Counted from the stretch's first letter, positions 43,414-52,791 are shown. The stretch: DNA of 64,000 bases from Geminisphaera colitermitum TAV2 (GCF_000171235.2 NZ_ABEA03000004.1:45527-109526); one strand, 5' to 3'. The notes: generated from the letters alone by a model not told the origin. Made by a program: numbers and translations.

Positions 43414-44535
43414 TCAGAGGGTGGCGGCACGGGCTTCGTCGGCTTTTTGTTGGGCGAGCATGGAGAGTTCGGCGGCCTTGAAGGCGTGCTCCTGTGTCAT
43501 GGAATTTTCGGTACGATTGAGGCAGTCAAGAATGAGTCTGCCGAAGAAGGGGAAACCGACTTTGCCTTTGCAGTTGATCATGTACTCGCCGCGTTTGTCG
43601 GCCATGAAGATGAGTCCGCCGCCGGTGTCGCGGGCGATATCCAGAAGCCTTCGCACTTCCAGAAAACCTTCGGTACCCAAAATAAAAGTACGTCCGTCGC
43701 CCCAAGCGCGAAGACCGTCGGGCGTGAGCCAGTCAACGCGGCAGTAATAGGAGGCGCCGTTGTCGGCAGTGAGTGAGGCTTCCCCGAAGTCTTCCAAACC
43801 GGGGGTGTCAGGGTTGTTGAAATTGGCAACGTGCGCGGAGTTGATCCGGGCGTCCCGCGCACCTGTGTAGGCGAGGAATTGTTCGAATTGGTGTGAGCCG
43901 ATGTCCGTCAAGATGCCGCCGTAGCTTTGTTTTTCAAAAAACCAAGCAGGGCGGTTTGCTTTGTTGAGACGGTGGGGAGCGAGGTTGATGACTTGGACGA
44001 CTTGGCCAATGGCTCCTTGCGCGAGTAGTTCACCAGCGTGCAAGGCGGCTTCGGAGTTGAGCCGTTCGCCGTAGTAAACCATGTATTTTTTGCCGGTTTG
44101 TTGAGTCGTGCGGCGGGCTTGAGCGAGTTGTTCGAGGGTGGTGAAGGGGCTTTTGTCCGTGAAGTAGTCTTTGCCGGATTGCAGCACGCGGCAGCCGAGG
44201 GGACCGCGAGCGGAGGGGATGGCGGCAGAGGCTACGAGGCGGATTTCCGGGTCGTCGAGAATGGTTTCAAGGCGGTCCACGGGCTGGACGCCGGTGGTGC
44301 GGTATTTTTCGAGGAAGGCGTTTCGTTTGGCGGCGTCCGGTTCGTAAACGTATTTGAGGACGGCTCCGGCGTCGTTGAGTCCGTTGCACTGTCCGTTGAT
44401 GTGGTTGTGGTCGAGGTGCGCTGCGGCGTAAACGAAGTCACGGCCCTGCACAACTTTTCCGGGCAGGACGCCGGCGGGTGCGTAGGGATGATCCGCAGGG
44501 ACGGGGGGGGGGAGGGGGGAGATGGCTGCGCTCAT
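43414..44535 (-). CDS. Gfo/Idh/MocA-family oxidoreductase (3)
   Basis: A 373-residue enzyme starting MSAAISPLPPPVPADHPYAP. VVQGRDFVYAAAHLDHNHIN stands where the glycine-rich loop is expected. LVASAAIPSARGPLGCRVLQ and DYFTDKSPFTT (a DKSP variant of EKP) follow, then TDIGSHQFEQFLAYTGA with the catalytic His. It belongs to the Gfo group that includes GH109-like and inositol enzymes, but the altered cofactor loop is noteworthy. The Pro-rich N terminus is encoded over C10 (44503-44512). The start codon overlaps the stop of the DUF6807 gene (ATGA), so translation is coupled. Confidence 0.83.
   Translation of the reverse strand: MSAAISPLPPPVPADHPYAPAGVLPGKVVQGRDFVYAAAHLDHNHINGQCNGLNDAGAVLKYVYEPDAAKRNAFLEKYRTTGVQPVDRLETILDDPEIRLVASAAIPSARGPLGCRVLQSGKDYFTDKSPFTTLEQLAQARRTTQQTGKKYMVYYGERLNSEAALHAGELLAQGAIGQVVQVINLAPHRLNKANRPAWFFEKQSYGGILTDIGSHQFEQFLAYTGARDARINSAHVANFNNPDTPGLEDFGEASLTADNGASYYCRVDWLTPDGLRAWGDGRTFILGTEGFLEVRRLLDIARDTGGGLIFMADKRGEYMINCKGKVGFPFFGRLILDCLNRTENSMTQEHAFKAAELSMLAQQKADEARAATL
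44503..44519. repeat. G10-A-G6 tract near the 5' end of oxidoreductase 3
   Basis: Ten G, one A, six G on the plus strand, about 8 codons after the start. A length change would abolish the product. Confidence 0.75.
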
Positions 44536-45500
44536 GGGTGGATCTCCGCACGGGGGCTTTGACGGAATTCGTTGGCGAGTTTGGCGAATTCGTCGGCGGT
44601 CCAGCGTCCGTCGCGATAGAACACGCGGTAGTTGAATTTCAAATACTCGCCAGCCTTCAGGCTTTTGGGACCGTGAAAGAGGAAGGCCGCGTTGAGGTAG
44701 GAGAAGCCGCGTCCGGGGTGCAGTTTCGCATACCAGGGAACGGGAGAACCGGGGTTGTCCGGGTGGTCGATGATGCCGATGGAAACGCGTTCGTCGGCGC
44801 CTCCGTCCATGCGTCCTTGCAACACGAGCCAAGGGAGCGGTTCTCCGCCGACTTGGACGGCGGCGTGGCCGATTTTCACTTTCGGATCGCAGGCTTGTTG
44901 ATAGGCTTCTCCGCCAACTTCGGGGAGGATGCGTCCGTCGGGCAGGAGGAATTCCGCTTCGTGCAATTCGCGAGAGGCGCGGAAGCCGAGGCCTCCGTAG
45001 CCGCCCATTGTGCCGGTGTAGGGTGAGCGGTCGAGCGTGACGTCTTTCACGGCCCGCAGGACGCTGGCCCAGTCCAGCATCGTGATGCCGTCGGGCGTCA
45101 GGCGCGTGGTGATTTCCCGCGATTCTTGCAGCAGGGTGCCTTCGGTGGGGGAATCCCAATTGAGTTGGTGGCTCATGCGCGCGGTGTCGTTGGCCAATGC
45201 CTCCACGCAGGGGCCGGAGCTGGTGGTCAACATTCCGAATGGCGGAGTGCCGCCCCAGAAATTGTCCTCGTTGACGTATCGGATCGAGAACCACAGGCCG
45301 CGATGCCAGACGTGATCCGACATTTGCCATCCGGTCAGCACATGACCGCGAGGCGTGACCAAGGGATGGAAACCCGGTTGATTAAGCGAGGGATGATGGC
45401 GGTAAACGAGCGCACGCTCGTCGCCATCCGGGGCGGTGATTTTCGTCGCGTCGTTCCAGCGCGTTTGCAGGCGGAGAGAGGAGGGAGTCTGGGTAGTCAT
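44532..45500 (-). CDS. DUF6807 (PmoA-like) family protein
   Basis: A 322-residue protein starting MTTQTPSSLRLQTRWNDATK. Conserved features are RPHHPSL-like RHHPSLNQPGFHPLVTPRGH, SDHVWHRGLWFSIRYVNEDNFWG and GGYGGLGFRASRELHEAEFL, typical of the family annotated as methane-oxygenase PmoA-like but found in polysaccharide loci of Bacteroidota, Planctomycetes and Verrucomicrobia. The molecular function is not known, though the His-rich motifs suggest metal or sugar binding. No signal peptide. It is the first gene of the oxidoreductase operon and divergent from an AraC gene at 45580. Confidence 0.82.
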   Translation of the reverse strand: MTTQTPSSLRLQTRWNDATKITAPDGDERALVYRHHPSLNQPGFHPLVTPRGHVLTGWQMSDHVWHRGLWFSIRYVNEDNFWGGTPPFGMLTTSSGPCVEALANDTARMSHQLNWDSPTEGTLLQESREITTRLTPDGITMLDWASVLRAVKDVTLDRSPYTGTMGGYGGLGFRASRELHEAEFLLPDGRILPEVGGEAYQQACDPKVKIGHAAVQVGGEPLPWLVLQGRMDGGADERVSIGIIDHPDNPGSPVPWYAKLHPGRGFSYLNAAFLFHGPKSLKAGEYLKFNYRVFYRDGRWTADEFAKLANEFRQSPRAEIHP

Positions 45501-45579
45501 GGCGCGGTTGAGTATGCCAGCGGGAGGGACAAAAGCCAATTGACGGAACGCGCAATTAAATGGACGATTTTGCTGCTGC

Positions 45580-46485
45580 ATGGACCGGTTCTTCGTAAAT
45601 CTGAACAGCGTCACTGATGGGTTGCCTGGCATTCTCACGATACCGCGTCCCGATGGACTTTACTTTGGTCGGGTGATTCGGGCGAAGATTGACTATCAGG
45701 CTCCGCCTCGTCCGCGGCGTCCATCGCCCTACCACCACATGCACTATCATATCGTCCTCGTTACGGGTGGTGCGGGTGTGTTTGACATATCGGGCGAACT
45801 TTTGCCGACGAAGCCCGGCGCGGTTTTTTTCACGTCGCCCGGCCAGCCGCATCAGTTTACCAATGTTGGTCGCGATACGACGCGTTACACGGAGTTGACT
45901 TTCGAATTTGTCCGGGCCGATGGGCAAGCCTTGGACCTGGCCTTCGCGGAGATGCTTTCGACATGGACCAAACGGCGGTGTAATCCGGTTGTTCGTCATC
46001 AACTGTTGCCTGCTCAGGCCCGCATGTTGGGCGGTGGGATCGCGGCTTTGGTCAATCGCGGACAGGCCGTGCCACGACCCGATGATTTGGAATTGGGCGG
46101 GTTGGCAGCGGAGATTTTAACCATGCTTTTTCGCACGGTGTTTCAGCATGGTGGTCCGCCGCCGGACAAGATCGACCGGGCGCGTGATATCATCCGCGCC
46201 CGCTATCGCGAAAAGATCTGTCTTACGGCTTTGGCAAAAGAGGTCGGGTTGTCGCCCGCGCATTTTTCGCGGAGGTTCAAGGATCGTTTCGGACGCGCCC
46301 CGATTGACTATCAACTGGAATTGCGAATTCGCAGTGCGTGCGAGTTGTTGCGCACCAGTTCGGAGCCGCTGGCATCGGTCGCCGCGGCGGCGGGATTTGA
46401 CGATGTGTATTATTTTTCGCGTCTGTTTCGTCAGCGTTTGGGAGAGGCGCCTGGTCGCTTTCGCCGAGCGATCCAAGTGACATAA
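45580..46485 (+). CDS. AraC-family transcriptional regulator
   Basis: A 301-residue regulator. Residues 40-150 form a cupin sensor (HHMHYHIVLVTGGAGVFDIS, TKPGAVFFTSPGQPHQF). The C-terminal AraC domain comprises RYREKICLTALAKEVGLSPA, FSRRFKDRFGRAPIDYQLEL, PLASVAAAAGFDDVYYFSRL and FRQRLGEAPGRFRR. It is a different subfamily from the two paralogues at 38657 and 46646. The 79-bp divergent gap to the DUF6807 gene holds a loose dyad around CAATTGAC-N6-GCGCAATT (about 45535-45556). It probably activates the oxidoreductase operon. Confidence 0.9.
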   Translation: MDRFFVNLNSVTDGLPGILTIPRPDGLYFGRVIRAKIDYQAPPRPRRPSPYHHMHYHIVLVTGGAGVFDISGELLPTKPGAVFFTSPGQPHQFTNVGRDTTRYTELTFEFVRADGQALDLAFAEMLSTWTKRRCNPVVRHQLLPAQARMLGGGIAALVNRGQAVPRPDDLELGGLAAEILTMLFRTVFQHGGPPPDKIDRARDIIRARYREKICLTALAKEVGLSPAHFSRRFKDRFGRAPIDYQLELRIRSACELLRTSSEPLASVAAAAGFDDVYYFSRLFRQRLGEAPGRFRRAIQVT

Positions 46486-46547
46486 TGGATACAGAATGAG
46501 GAAGGCCAGTTGAGCATTCCGCTGCCTTGCTGGAGTAGTTTGTCGGG

Positions 46548-46580
46548 ATGCGACATTTCCAACAAGGATATGACATTGCC
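46548..46580. promoter_or_regulatory. AraC-type direct-repeat operator upstream of paralogue 2
   Basis: ATGCGACATTTCC (46548-46560) and ATATGACATTGCC (46568-46580) repeat at 20-bp spacing and are followed by GACATTGT, as in the region upstream of paralogue 1 at 38561. Conservation of the sites with the gene suggests autoregulation or duplication of the whole unit. Confidence 0.7.
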
Positions 46581-46645
46581 GACATTGTATTGCCGGGCAG
46601 GAACACGGTTTTAAGTGTGCCGACAACAAGGGTCCTCCTACGGCA

Positions 46646-47710
46646 ATGAGTGATAAAAATTATGACATTTCCGGCATCCGCGCACTGGAACAAGCCATTG
46701 CCGGTGGCGACCCTTATGGCGCACTTGTGCGACTTACAGGAACGGTTCTCCAACAATGGCGGGAGGGTGGGGCATCAATGACTCTCTCCGCCCATCAGAA
46801 GCTTCCGATGCGTTTATCGGAATGGGAGGCTCGCAGGGAACGGCATGGCACCAGTGTTTCCTGCACGATGTTTCCGCGCTTCATATTCGTTTTAGAGGGG
46901 GAGTATCGGGTTATTCATGACATCAATGATCGGTCGGCGGACCGCGTTGTGCGGACGGGAGAGCTTTATTGGATACGGCCCAATGACTGGAATCTCGTTC
47001 GCAACGATGCGCCGCGTGTGGTTTTCGCCGTGAGCTTCACGCCGGACCACACGCGATTTCTCTGGTATCATCACAAACGCGAGCCGGAAAATAGTAATGT
47101 ATGTTTGGATACGGACAATGCGTTTCACACGGAGCTTTGGTATCATACGCATGTGCCGGTCAGCGTGGCCTTGCGGTATGCGATCGGCTTGATCGATGAG
47201 GCAACGACTTTGGATGCCAGCCTTGGCAAACTGGGGACTGATTCGGAGCGGCAGGAACTGCTTCACACGACCGGAGAGGCTTTGCTTGCGTGGTGTTTGC
47301 AGGAGTTGCACGCGGATGCGCAGTTGGCGGAATCAGCCAGGTTTTCAGGAACAGTCTCACCGAGCAGGCGAACTTTTGACGAGATCTGCGCGTGGATCAC
47401 CGAGCGCCTGCAACACGATTTGGAGCGCCACTCTGTTGCCTCTATTTTCCGTGTCAGTGAGGATCATTTGACGCGCTTGTTTCGCACTCATGCGCATTGC
47501 GGCTTTGTAGAGTTTGTCCGCGCCGAACGCTTTCGTTTGGCAGAGCGATTGCTGGCAGACAGTCGGCTCTCGATCAAGGAAGTGGCCGCCGCGTGCGGAT
47601 TCAGTCTGAGCGCGTATTTCATAAAACGTTTTCGCCAACAACACGGTCTCACCCCGGCGGCATGGCGTCGGCAACAAACAGGCATGTCAGGTGCCAACAC
47701 CTTGGTCTGA
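46646..47710 (+). CDS. AraC-family transcriptional regulator (paralogue 2)
   Basis: A 354-residue regulator collinear with the one at 38657: start MSDKNYDISGIRALEQAIAG, sensor with PRFIFVLEGEYRVIHDINDR and GELYWIRPNDWNLVRNDAPR, and AraC domain RHSVASIFRVSEDHLTRLFR, then SIKEVAAACGFSLSAYFIKR. The DNA-recognition helices are nearly the same in both, so they should bind the same sites, while the sensors differ in many positions. It lies 45 bp upstream of the sialidase gene in the same direction and probably controls that five-gene operon. Confidence 0.9.
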   Translation: MSDKNYDISGIRALEQAIAGGDPYGALVRLTGTVLQQWREGGASMTLSAHQKLPMRLSEWEARRERHGTSVSCTMFPRFIFVLEGEYRVIHDINDRSADRVVRTGELYWIRPNDWNLVRNDAPRVVFAVSFTPDHTRFLWYHHKREPENSNVCLDTDNAFHTELWYHTHVPVSVALRYAIGLIDEATTLDASLGKLGTDSERQELLHTTGEALLAWCLQELHADAQLAESARFSGTVSPSRRTFDEICAWITERLQHDLERHSVASIFRVSEDHLTRLFRTHAHCGFVEFVRAERFRLAERLLADSRLSIKEVAAACGFSLSAYFIKRFRQQHGLTPAAWRRQQTGMSGANTLV

Positions 47711-47755
47711 TTCCCCCTCCCCTCCCCCCTCCTCATTTCCCTGCGCTAACGCACG

Positions 47756-48880
47756 ATGAATACAACGAACACCAACCACATCTGGAAAACCACGCTCTTT
47801 TCTGCACCCGCATTGGGGTATGCTCTCACGCGAATCCCGGCGCTGGTCTGCACGAAAAACGGCGTCCTGCTCGCCTTTTGCGAGGGACGTGACGACAAGA
47901 GCGACTGGGCCGATATTAACATCATTTACCGCCACAGCACCGATGGCGGAGAAACATGGAGTGACGCCCGCATCATCCTAGACGGCGAAGGTGGTCCCGC
48001 GTCCAATTCCACGCCCATCGCAGGCAAGGACGGCACGGTGCACTTCATATGCCAGAAAAATTACAAGGACGTCTATTATTACCGGTCCACGGACGACGGC
48101 CTCACTTGGAGCGAACCGCGCGACATCACGTCAGTGTTCGACCACTACAAAGCCGAATACGACTGGGAGGTCATCGCGCCCGGCCCCGGCCACGCCATCG
48201 AATTGAAGAACGGACGCCTACTGGTGCCTGTCTGGCTTTGTGATCCTGCTGGGCCTGCTTTGGTGGGAGGCGATCACCGGCCCTCTTGCGTTTCCACCAT
48301 CGCCAGTGACGACGGCGGTCTCACTTGGAAACGCGGCGACATCATTGCCAACACCACCGACATCATCCGCAACCCCAGCGAATGCACCGTGGCGGAACTG
48401 TCCGACGGTCGCGTGATGATCAACATTCGCAGCGAATCCAAAGGCTATCGCCGACTCGTTTCCATCAGCGCCGACGGAACGACTGGCTGGACAAAACCCG
48501 TTTTTGACGAAGCTCTTTACGATCCCATTTGCATGGCCAGTTTCCTTTCTGCGACTGATCCGGAAACCGGCAAAAAGGTGTTACTCTTCTGCAATCCCGA
48601 CAGCCGCCACGATCTCGAAGACAAGGACGCACTGCATTTCCGTTCTCGCTCCAACGGCGTGATCAAGCTCTCGCGCGACGATGGCAAAACCTGGTCCGAA
48701 TGGCGTCTGATCGACGGCGGTCGTTTTGGTTACTCTGATTTGGCCAGCGATTCCAATGGCAATGTTTATTGCGCCTACGACACCGCCATGTGGGGCGAGA
48801 CGCTCCATCACGGCTGGAAGGAAATCGTCTTCGTCCGCTTCCCGCTCGACTGGATTTCCGCAAATCCCTTCACGAAATAA
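47756..48880 (+). CDS. Sialidase-fold glycoside hydrolase (BNR/Asp-box, GH33-like)
   Basis: A 374-residue six-bladed propeller. The RIP motif is TRIPALV (Arg26). Four Asp boxes are STDGGETW (61), STDDGLTW (111), SDDGGLTW (184) and SRDDGKTW (near 300). NPSECTVAEL supplies a Glu, NIRSES an Arg and FGYSDL a Tyr, in the order of the sialidase triad. No signal peptide, so it is probably cytoplasmic and acts on an imported oligosaccharide. Related BNR enzymes act on other acid sugars, so sialic acid is likely but not certain. It is first in an operon with FAD, dehydratase, dehydrogenase and lyase genes. Confidence 0.82.
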   Translation: MNTTNTNHIWKTTLFSAPALGYALTRIPALVCTKNGVLLAFCEGRDDKSDWADINIIYRHSTDGGETWSDARIILDGEGGPASNSTPIAGKDGTVHFICQKNYKDVYYYRSTDDGLTWSEPRDITSVFDHYKAEYDWEVIAPGPGHAIELKNGRLLVPVWLCDPAGPALVGGDHRPSCVSTIASDDGGLTWKRGDIIANTTDIIRNPSECTVAELSDGRVMINIRSESKGYRRLVSISADGTTGWTKPVFDEALYDPICMASFLSATDPETGKKVLLFCNPDSRHDLEDKDALHFRSRSNGVIKLSRDDGKTWSEWRLIDGGRFGYSDLASDSNGNVYCAYDTAMWGETLHHGWKEIVFVRFPLDWISANPFTK

Positions 48881-48946
48881 ATATCGCCCACACGCCCCCG
48901 CACCTGTCCTCCGACCCCCGGTCATCCTCCATTCTCCGAACATCCT

Positions 48947-50494
48947 ATGAACATCAAAACCGAAACCCACTCCTTTCAACGCAACCTGTCGGTGGCTGGG
49001 CACTACGATCTCATCGTCTGCGGCGGCGGACCCTCCGGCGTTCCTGCTGCCCTGGCTGCGGCGCGAAACGGGTTGAAAGTCCTCCTCATCGAAAGCTCCG
49101 GTCAACTCGGCGGCGCCGGCGTGTCCGCGGGCGTTTCCCATCTGCTCGGATGTCGCGCCGTGGACAACTCCTGCTGGGCCGTGGCGGGCCTGCTCAAGGA
49201 AGTCACCGAGGACCTGGCCGCCATCGGCGGTGCCATCCATCCCGAGACGATCAAGCCGGAAAAATACTCGCCCCACGGCTGGACCGGTGCGATTTCGACC
49301 CTCACCTACGGCGTGCCCTTTGATCCGGTTGCCATGTCCGCCCTGCTCGACCGCAAGATGCTGGAGGCCGGGGTCGATGTGCTCTTCTTCACCCAGTTTG
49401 TGGACGTCGAGATCACGGACTCACGTATCCAAAAAATCATTGTATCCAACAAAAGCGGACTGCTCGCCTACGGCACCCGCGTCGTGGTGGACGCCACGGG
49501 CGACGCCGACGTGGCTTGGCGCGCCGGTTGCGACTACGTGAAAGGCCGTGAGGGGGACGAATTGATGGCGCCCGCATCGCTGATATTCCATGTGAACAAC
49601 GTGGATCAGGACGCGCTGGCCTCGGAAATTTATCGCACCAATTCGTATCGTTTTCGCGAACTGATCCAGCGCTTGCGCGAAAGCGGCGAATGGACTTTCC
49701 CGTATGAGATTTTCATCAGCGTGCAGTTGCACGAAAAGGGCACTTTGATGATCAATACCACTCGTCATTGCGACGTGGATGGAACAGATGGCGCATCGGT
49801 ATCCAAGGGCATGATACGCGGACGCTCCGAGATGATTGAGCTTTTCGCACTGATGCGAAAATATTTCCCCGGATTCAAAGACGCTCGGATCAAAATGGTC
49901 GCCTCCAGCCTCGGCGTCCGCGAGACACGCCGGATCCGCTCGGACTTTGTTTACCGTGTGCAGGACATTCTCAACGCCACCGATTTCCCCGACACCATCG
50001 CCTGGTCGGCCTATGGCTGGGACCTGCCTGATCCCAAGCGGCCGAGCCATCAACCCATGCATGGGGGAAAAACTGAACTGCGCCGCCTCGTGACGCCGAT
50101 CCCCTATCGCTGCCTCGTTCCCCGCCCGATAAAGAACCTCATCTGCCCCGGCCGCGCCATCAGCGTGGAGCGCGACGTGCTCGGCCCCCTGCGCGAACAA
50201 GGCCCCTGCTACGCCATGGGACATGCCGCCGGCATCGCCGCCGCGATGTCCCTGAAGAGCGGCGTGTCGTTTGCCGATGTGGACATCACCCGGCTCCAGG
50301 AAAAACTCATCGCCGAAGGTGCCGTAGTGAATGATCCACTACAGCCAAAATCACAACCTTCGCCCAACGGTAAAAAACGGGATGGCAGGCCGGAGCCTTT
50401 GCCGGGCGCGTCCCCGTCCGACTCTGTTTCCCCGTTTGAAACCGCCACCAACACCTCCGACGCCGAAGACATTCCTGTTTTGGTAAACCAGTAA
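48947..50494 (+). CDS. FAD-dependent oxidoreductase (FAD_oxidored family)
   Basis: A 515-residue flavoprotein. The FAD dinucleotide motif is YDLIVCGGGPSGVPAALAAARNG (residues 20-42). The family continues with VLLIESSGQLGGAGVSAGVS, VVVDATGDADVAWRAGCDYV and ASSLGVRETRRIRSDFVY, ending with RCLVPRPIKNLICPGRAISV and GPCYAMGHAAGIAAAMS. The last 50 residues (QPKSQPSPNGKKRDGRPEPL and on) are polar and unlike the family. A paralogue is at 62587. Members are found in polysaccharide loci, and the substrate is not known. It lies 66 bp after the sialidase gene. Confidence 0.87.
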   Translation: MNIKTETHSFQRNLSVAGHYDLIVCGGGPSGVPAALAAARNGLKVLLIESSGQLGGAGVSAGVSHLLGCRAVDNSCWAVAGLLKEVTEDLAAIGGAIHPETIKPEKYSPHGWTGAISTLTYGVPFDPVAMSALLDRKMLEAGVDVLFFTQFVDVEITDSRIQKIIVSNKSGLLAYGTRVVVDATGDADVAWRAGCDYVKGREGDELMAPASLIFHVNNVDQDALASEIYRTNSYRFRELIQRLRESGEWTFPYEIFISVQLHEKGTLMINTTRHCDVDGTDGASVSKGMIRGRSEMIELFALMRKYFPGFKDARIKMVASSLGVRETRRIRSDFVYRVQDILNATDFPDTIAWSAYGWDLPDPKRPSHQPMHGGKTELRRLVTPIPYRCLVPRPIKNLICPGRAISVERDVLGPLREQGPCYAMGHAAGIAAAMSLKSGVSFADVDITRLQEKLIAEGAVVNDPLQPKSQPSPNGKKRDGRPEPLPGASPSDSVSPFETATNTSDAEDIPVLVNQ

Positions 50495-50553
50495 TTCCGA
50501 CCAGTAATCCTCCACCCCGCACGCACACACCGATTTTGGCAACCGCCAGCACC

Positions 50554-51750
50554 ATGAAAATCACCGCAGTTAAATGCATTCTGCTCTCCTGTCCCTATGC
50601 GATTCCGGGCGATCTCGAACGCGAATTTTGTTTCGCCGACGGGCACCGCACGATTTCCGTCATCAAGGTTGAAACCGACGAAGGCATCCACGGCCTCGGC
50701 GAAACCTACATCGGCGTTTTCGCGCCTGAAGCAACACAAGCCATCGTGAGGCAACTTGAAGTTGATCTCGTCGGTCGTGATCCGATGGATACAGCCGGCA
50801 TCGCCAACATCCTCAAACTTGCGACTTACTACTGGGGCCGTTTCGGCATGTCCGCCAGCATCGCTGGCGGCATCGAAATGGCGCTCTGGGATCTCAAGGG
50901 CAAGGCGCTCGGGGTCCCCGTCCACCAACTCCTCGGCGGCAAAGTCCACGACCATATCCCCGCCTACGCCAGCGGCGGAAACAACAAGCCCTTCCCCGAA
51001 CTCAAGAAGGAATTACTCGGCTACAAAAAACTCGGTTTCGGCGCCGTCAAAATCCGCATCAACTACCTTGAGCCGCACGAAATCATCGAGAAAGTCGCCT
51101 ACTCCCGCGAAGTTCTCGGCGACAAAACCGGCCTCGGCGTTGATGCCTGCCAAGGCGTGAATCCCAAGGCCTGGAACTACAAAGAAGCCATCGGCATCGT
51201 CCGCTCGCTCGAACCCTACAAGCTCCTTTTCGTTGAGGAACCGTGCGAGGTCACCGACTACAAAGGCTTCGCGAAAATCCGCGCCGAGACCGACTGCGTC
51301 ATCGCCGGCGGCGAAACCGTATCGAGCCTTGTTGAGGCGGAAAACTACCTCGAAGCCGGAGCGCTCGACCTCTTCCAACCCGACGCCGCGATCATCGGCG
51401 GCATCAGCGCCTTCCGCCGCGTCGCGCAGATGTGCGAGCGCAAATTCATCAAACTCGCCGTGCACACCTGGGCCGGTGGCGTCGGCATCATGGGCAACTA
51501 CCACGCCGCCTTCGCCTCACCCAACTGCACGCTCCTCGAGCTGCCCAACAACCCCTTCCCGCTCCGCGAAGAATTCCTCGTCCAACCCCTCACCCTCGTC
51601 AACGGCGGCATCGCCGCGCCCACCGCCCCCGGCCTCGGCGTCAAACTCCCCGAAGACGTCGAAAAACGCTACCCCTACCGCCCTGGCTCCTTCTACAGCA
51701 CCGTCGGCTACCCGAAAAAAAACCTGCAAACGCTCAAAAAGAAGAAGTAA
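50554..51750 (+). CDS. Mandelate racemase/sugar-acid dehydratase (enolase superfamily)
   Basis: A 398-residue enzyme starting MKITAVKCILLSCPYAIPGD (ATG; an in-frame TTG 18 bp earlier is less likely). The capping domain has GIHGLGETYIGVFAPEAT. The barrel has GAVKIRINY (K-x-R base motif), GVDACQG, LLFVEEPCE and IAGGETVSS as metal ligands, and AVHTWAGGVGIMGNYH supplying the catalytic His of the mandelate-racemase subgroup. It probably dehydrates a sugar acid such as a galactonate- or fuconate-like compound to the 2-keto-3-deoxy form. It stands directly before a 2-hydroxyacid dehydrogenase and an aldolase-type lyase, which fits such a pathway. Confidence 0.88.
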   Translation: MKITAVKCILLSCPYAIPGDLEREFCFADGHRTISVIKVETDEGIHGLGETYIGVFAPEATQAIVRQLEVDLVGRDPMDTAGIANILKLATYYWGRFGMSASIAGGIEMALWDLKGKALGVPVHQLLGGKVHDHIPAYASGGNNKPFPELKKELLGYKKLGFGAVKIRINYLEPHEIIEKVAYSREVLGDKTGLGVDACQGVNPKAWNYKEAIGIVRSLEPYKLLFVEEPCEVTDYKGFAKIRAETDCVIAGGETVSSLVEAENYLEAGALDLFQPDAAIIGGISAFRRVAQMCERKFIKLAVHTWAGGVGIMGNYHAAFASPNCTLLELPNNPFPLREEFLVQPLTLVNGGIAAPTAPGLGVKLPEDVEKRYPYRPGSFYSTVGYPKKNLQTLKKKK

Positions 51751-51778
51751 CGAAAATATCACTACACCCTGCAGCCCG

Positions 51779-51792
51779 CCCCCCCCCCCCCC
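51779..51792. repeat. Homopolymer C14 in the 5' leader of the 2-hydroxyacid dehydrogenase gene
   Basis: Fourteen C, then T and six more C, ending 17 bp upstream of the ATG at 51816. It takes the place of any Shine-Dalgarno, so its length may affect translation. Confidence 0.8.
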
Positions 51793-51815
51793 TCCCCCCG
51801 CACACTTGGTTCATC

Positions 51816-52781
51816 ATGTCCAAAAAACTAAAACTCTATTGCAGCCACGACGCCTTTTACGCCGACGCCAAACCACGCTCCCGCTTTGAAAAAGCCTGCG
51901 CCGAACTCGACGTCGAACTCACCTGGCGCCCGCAAAACACACCCGAAACCGAAGCCCGCGCGCTCATCAACCAAAGCGACATCGTCCTCGGCTGGCCCGA
52001 ACCGGACTGGGTGCTCGCATCCAACATCGCCTGGTTCCAATGCGGCTCCACCGGCTTTGAAAAATACGTCGGCAAAGGACTTGAAACCAAACCGCGTTTC
52101 ACCATGTGCAACTCCGCCGGCACCATGTCCATTCCCGTCGCTGAACACGGCGTCGCGCTCATGCTCGCCGGCACGCGCCACATCGGCGAACACGCCGTTG
52201 ACCAAACCAAAAAACACTTCGAACGCCGTCCGCCCTATCGCGAAGTGTTTGAGACCACCGCCTGCGTCTGCGGCCTCGGCAACATCGGCTCGCAAGTCGC
52301 CCGCCTTTGCCACGGCCTCGGCATGAACGTCATCGGCGTTGACATCATCAAAACGCACCCGATTGCAAAAGAAATTTTCCCGCTCGACCAACTCGCTGCC
52401 GCCGTTGCCAAGGCCGACCACATTTTCATCGTCCTCCCCCTCACCCCGCAAACCACCGGCATATTCAATAAAAAAATCTTCGACGCCATGCGCCCCGGAG
52501 CCGGTCTCTACGCCCTCGCCCGCGGCGCTCACTACGTCATCGACGACCTCGTGGCCGCCCTCAAATCCGGACAAGTCGGTTTCGCCGGACTCGACGTTTT
52601 CACCGAAGAACCGCTCAACCCCGACAGCCCCCTCTGGACCGCGCCCAACTGCCTCATCACGCCCCACGCCAGCGGACGCTCCGTGCGCGAACACGAACGC
52701 CTCGCCGACCTCGCCATCGAAAACCTAAAAAAGTTCAAAGCAGGCGAACCTCTCCGCAACACTGTCATGAAAAACCCATGA
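51816..52781 (+). CDS. D-isomer-specific 2-hydroxyacid dehydrogenase
   Basis: A 321-residue enzyme starting MSKKLKLYCSHDAFYADAKP. NAD-binding GLGNIGSQVARLCHGLGMNV (about 152-171), then IIKTHPIAKE, HIFIVLPLTPQTTGIFNKKI. The catalytic Arg is in YALARGAHYVID, the Glu in VFTEEPLNPDSP and the His in LITPHASGRS. It interconverts a 2-keto acid and a D-2-hydroxy acid with NAD(H). In this operon it would act on the keto-deoxy acid made by the dehydratase or on its cleavage product. Confidence 0.9.
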   Translation: MSKKLKLYCSHDAFYADAKPRSRFEKACAELDVELTWRPQNTPETEARALINQSDIVLGWPEPDWVLASNIAWFQCGSTGFEKYVGKGLETKPRFTMCNSAGTMSIPVAEHGVALMLAGTRHIGEHAVDQTKKHFERRPPYREVFETTACVCGLGNIGSQVARLCHGLGMNVIGVDIIKTHPIAKEIFPLDQLAAAVAKADHIFIVLPLTPQTTGIFNKKIFDAMRPGAGLYALARGAHYVIDDLVAALKSGQVGFAGLDVFTEEPLNPDSPLWTAPNCLITPHASGRSVREHERLADLAIENLKKFKAGEPLRNTVMKNP

Positions 52782-52791
52782 CGCGCTAGCT

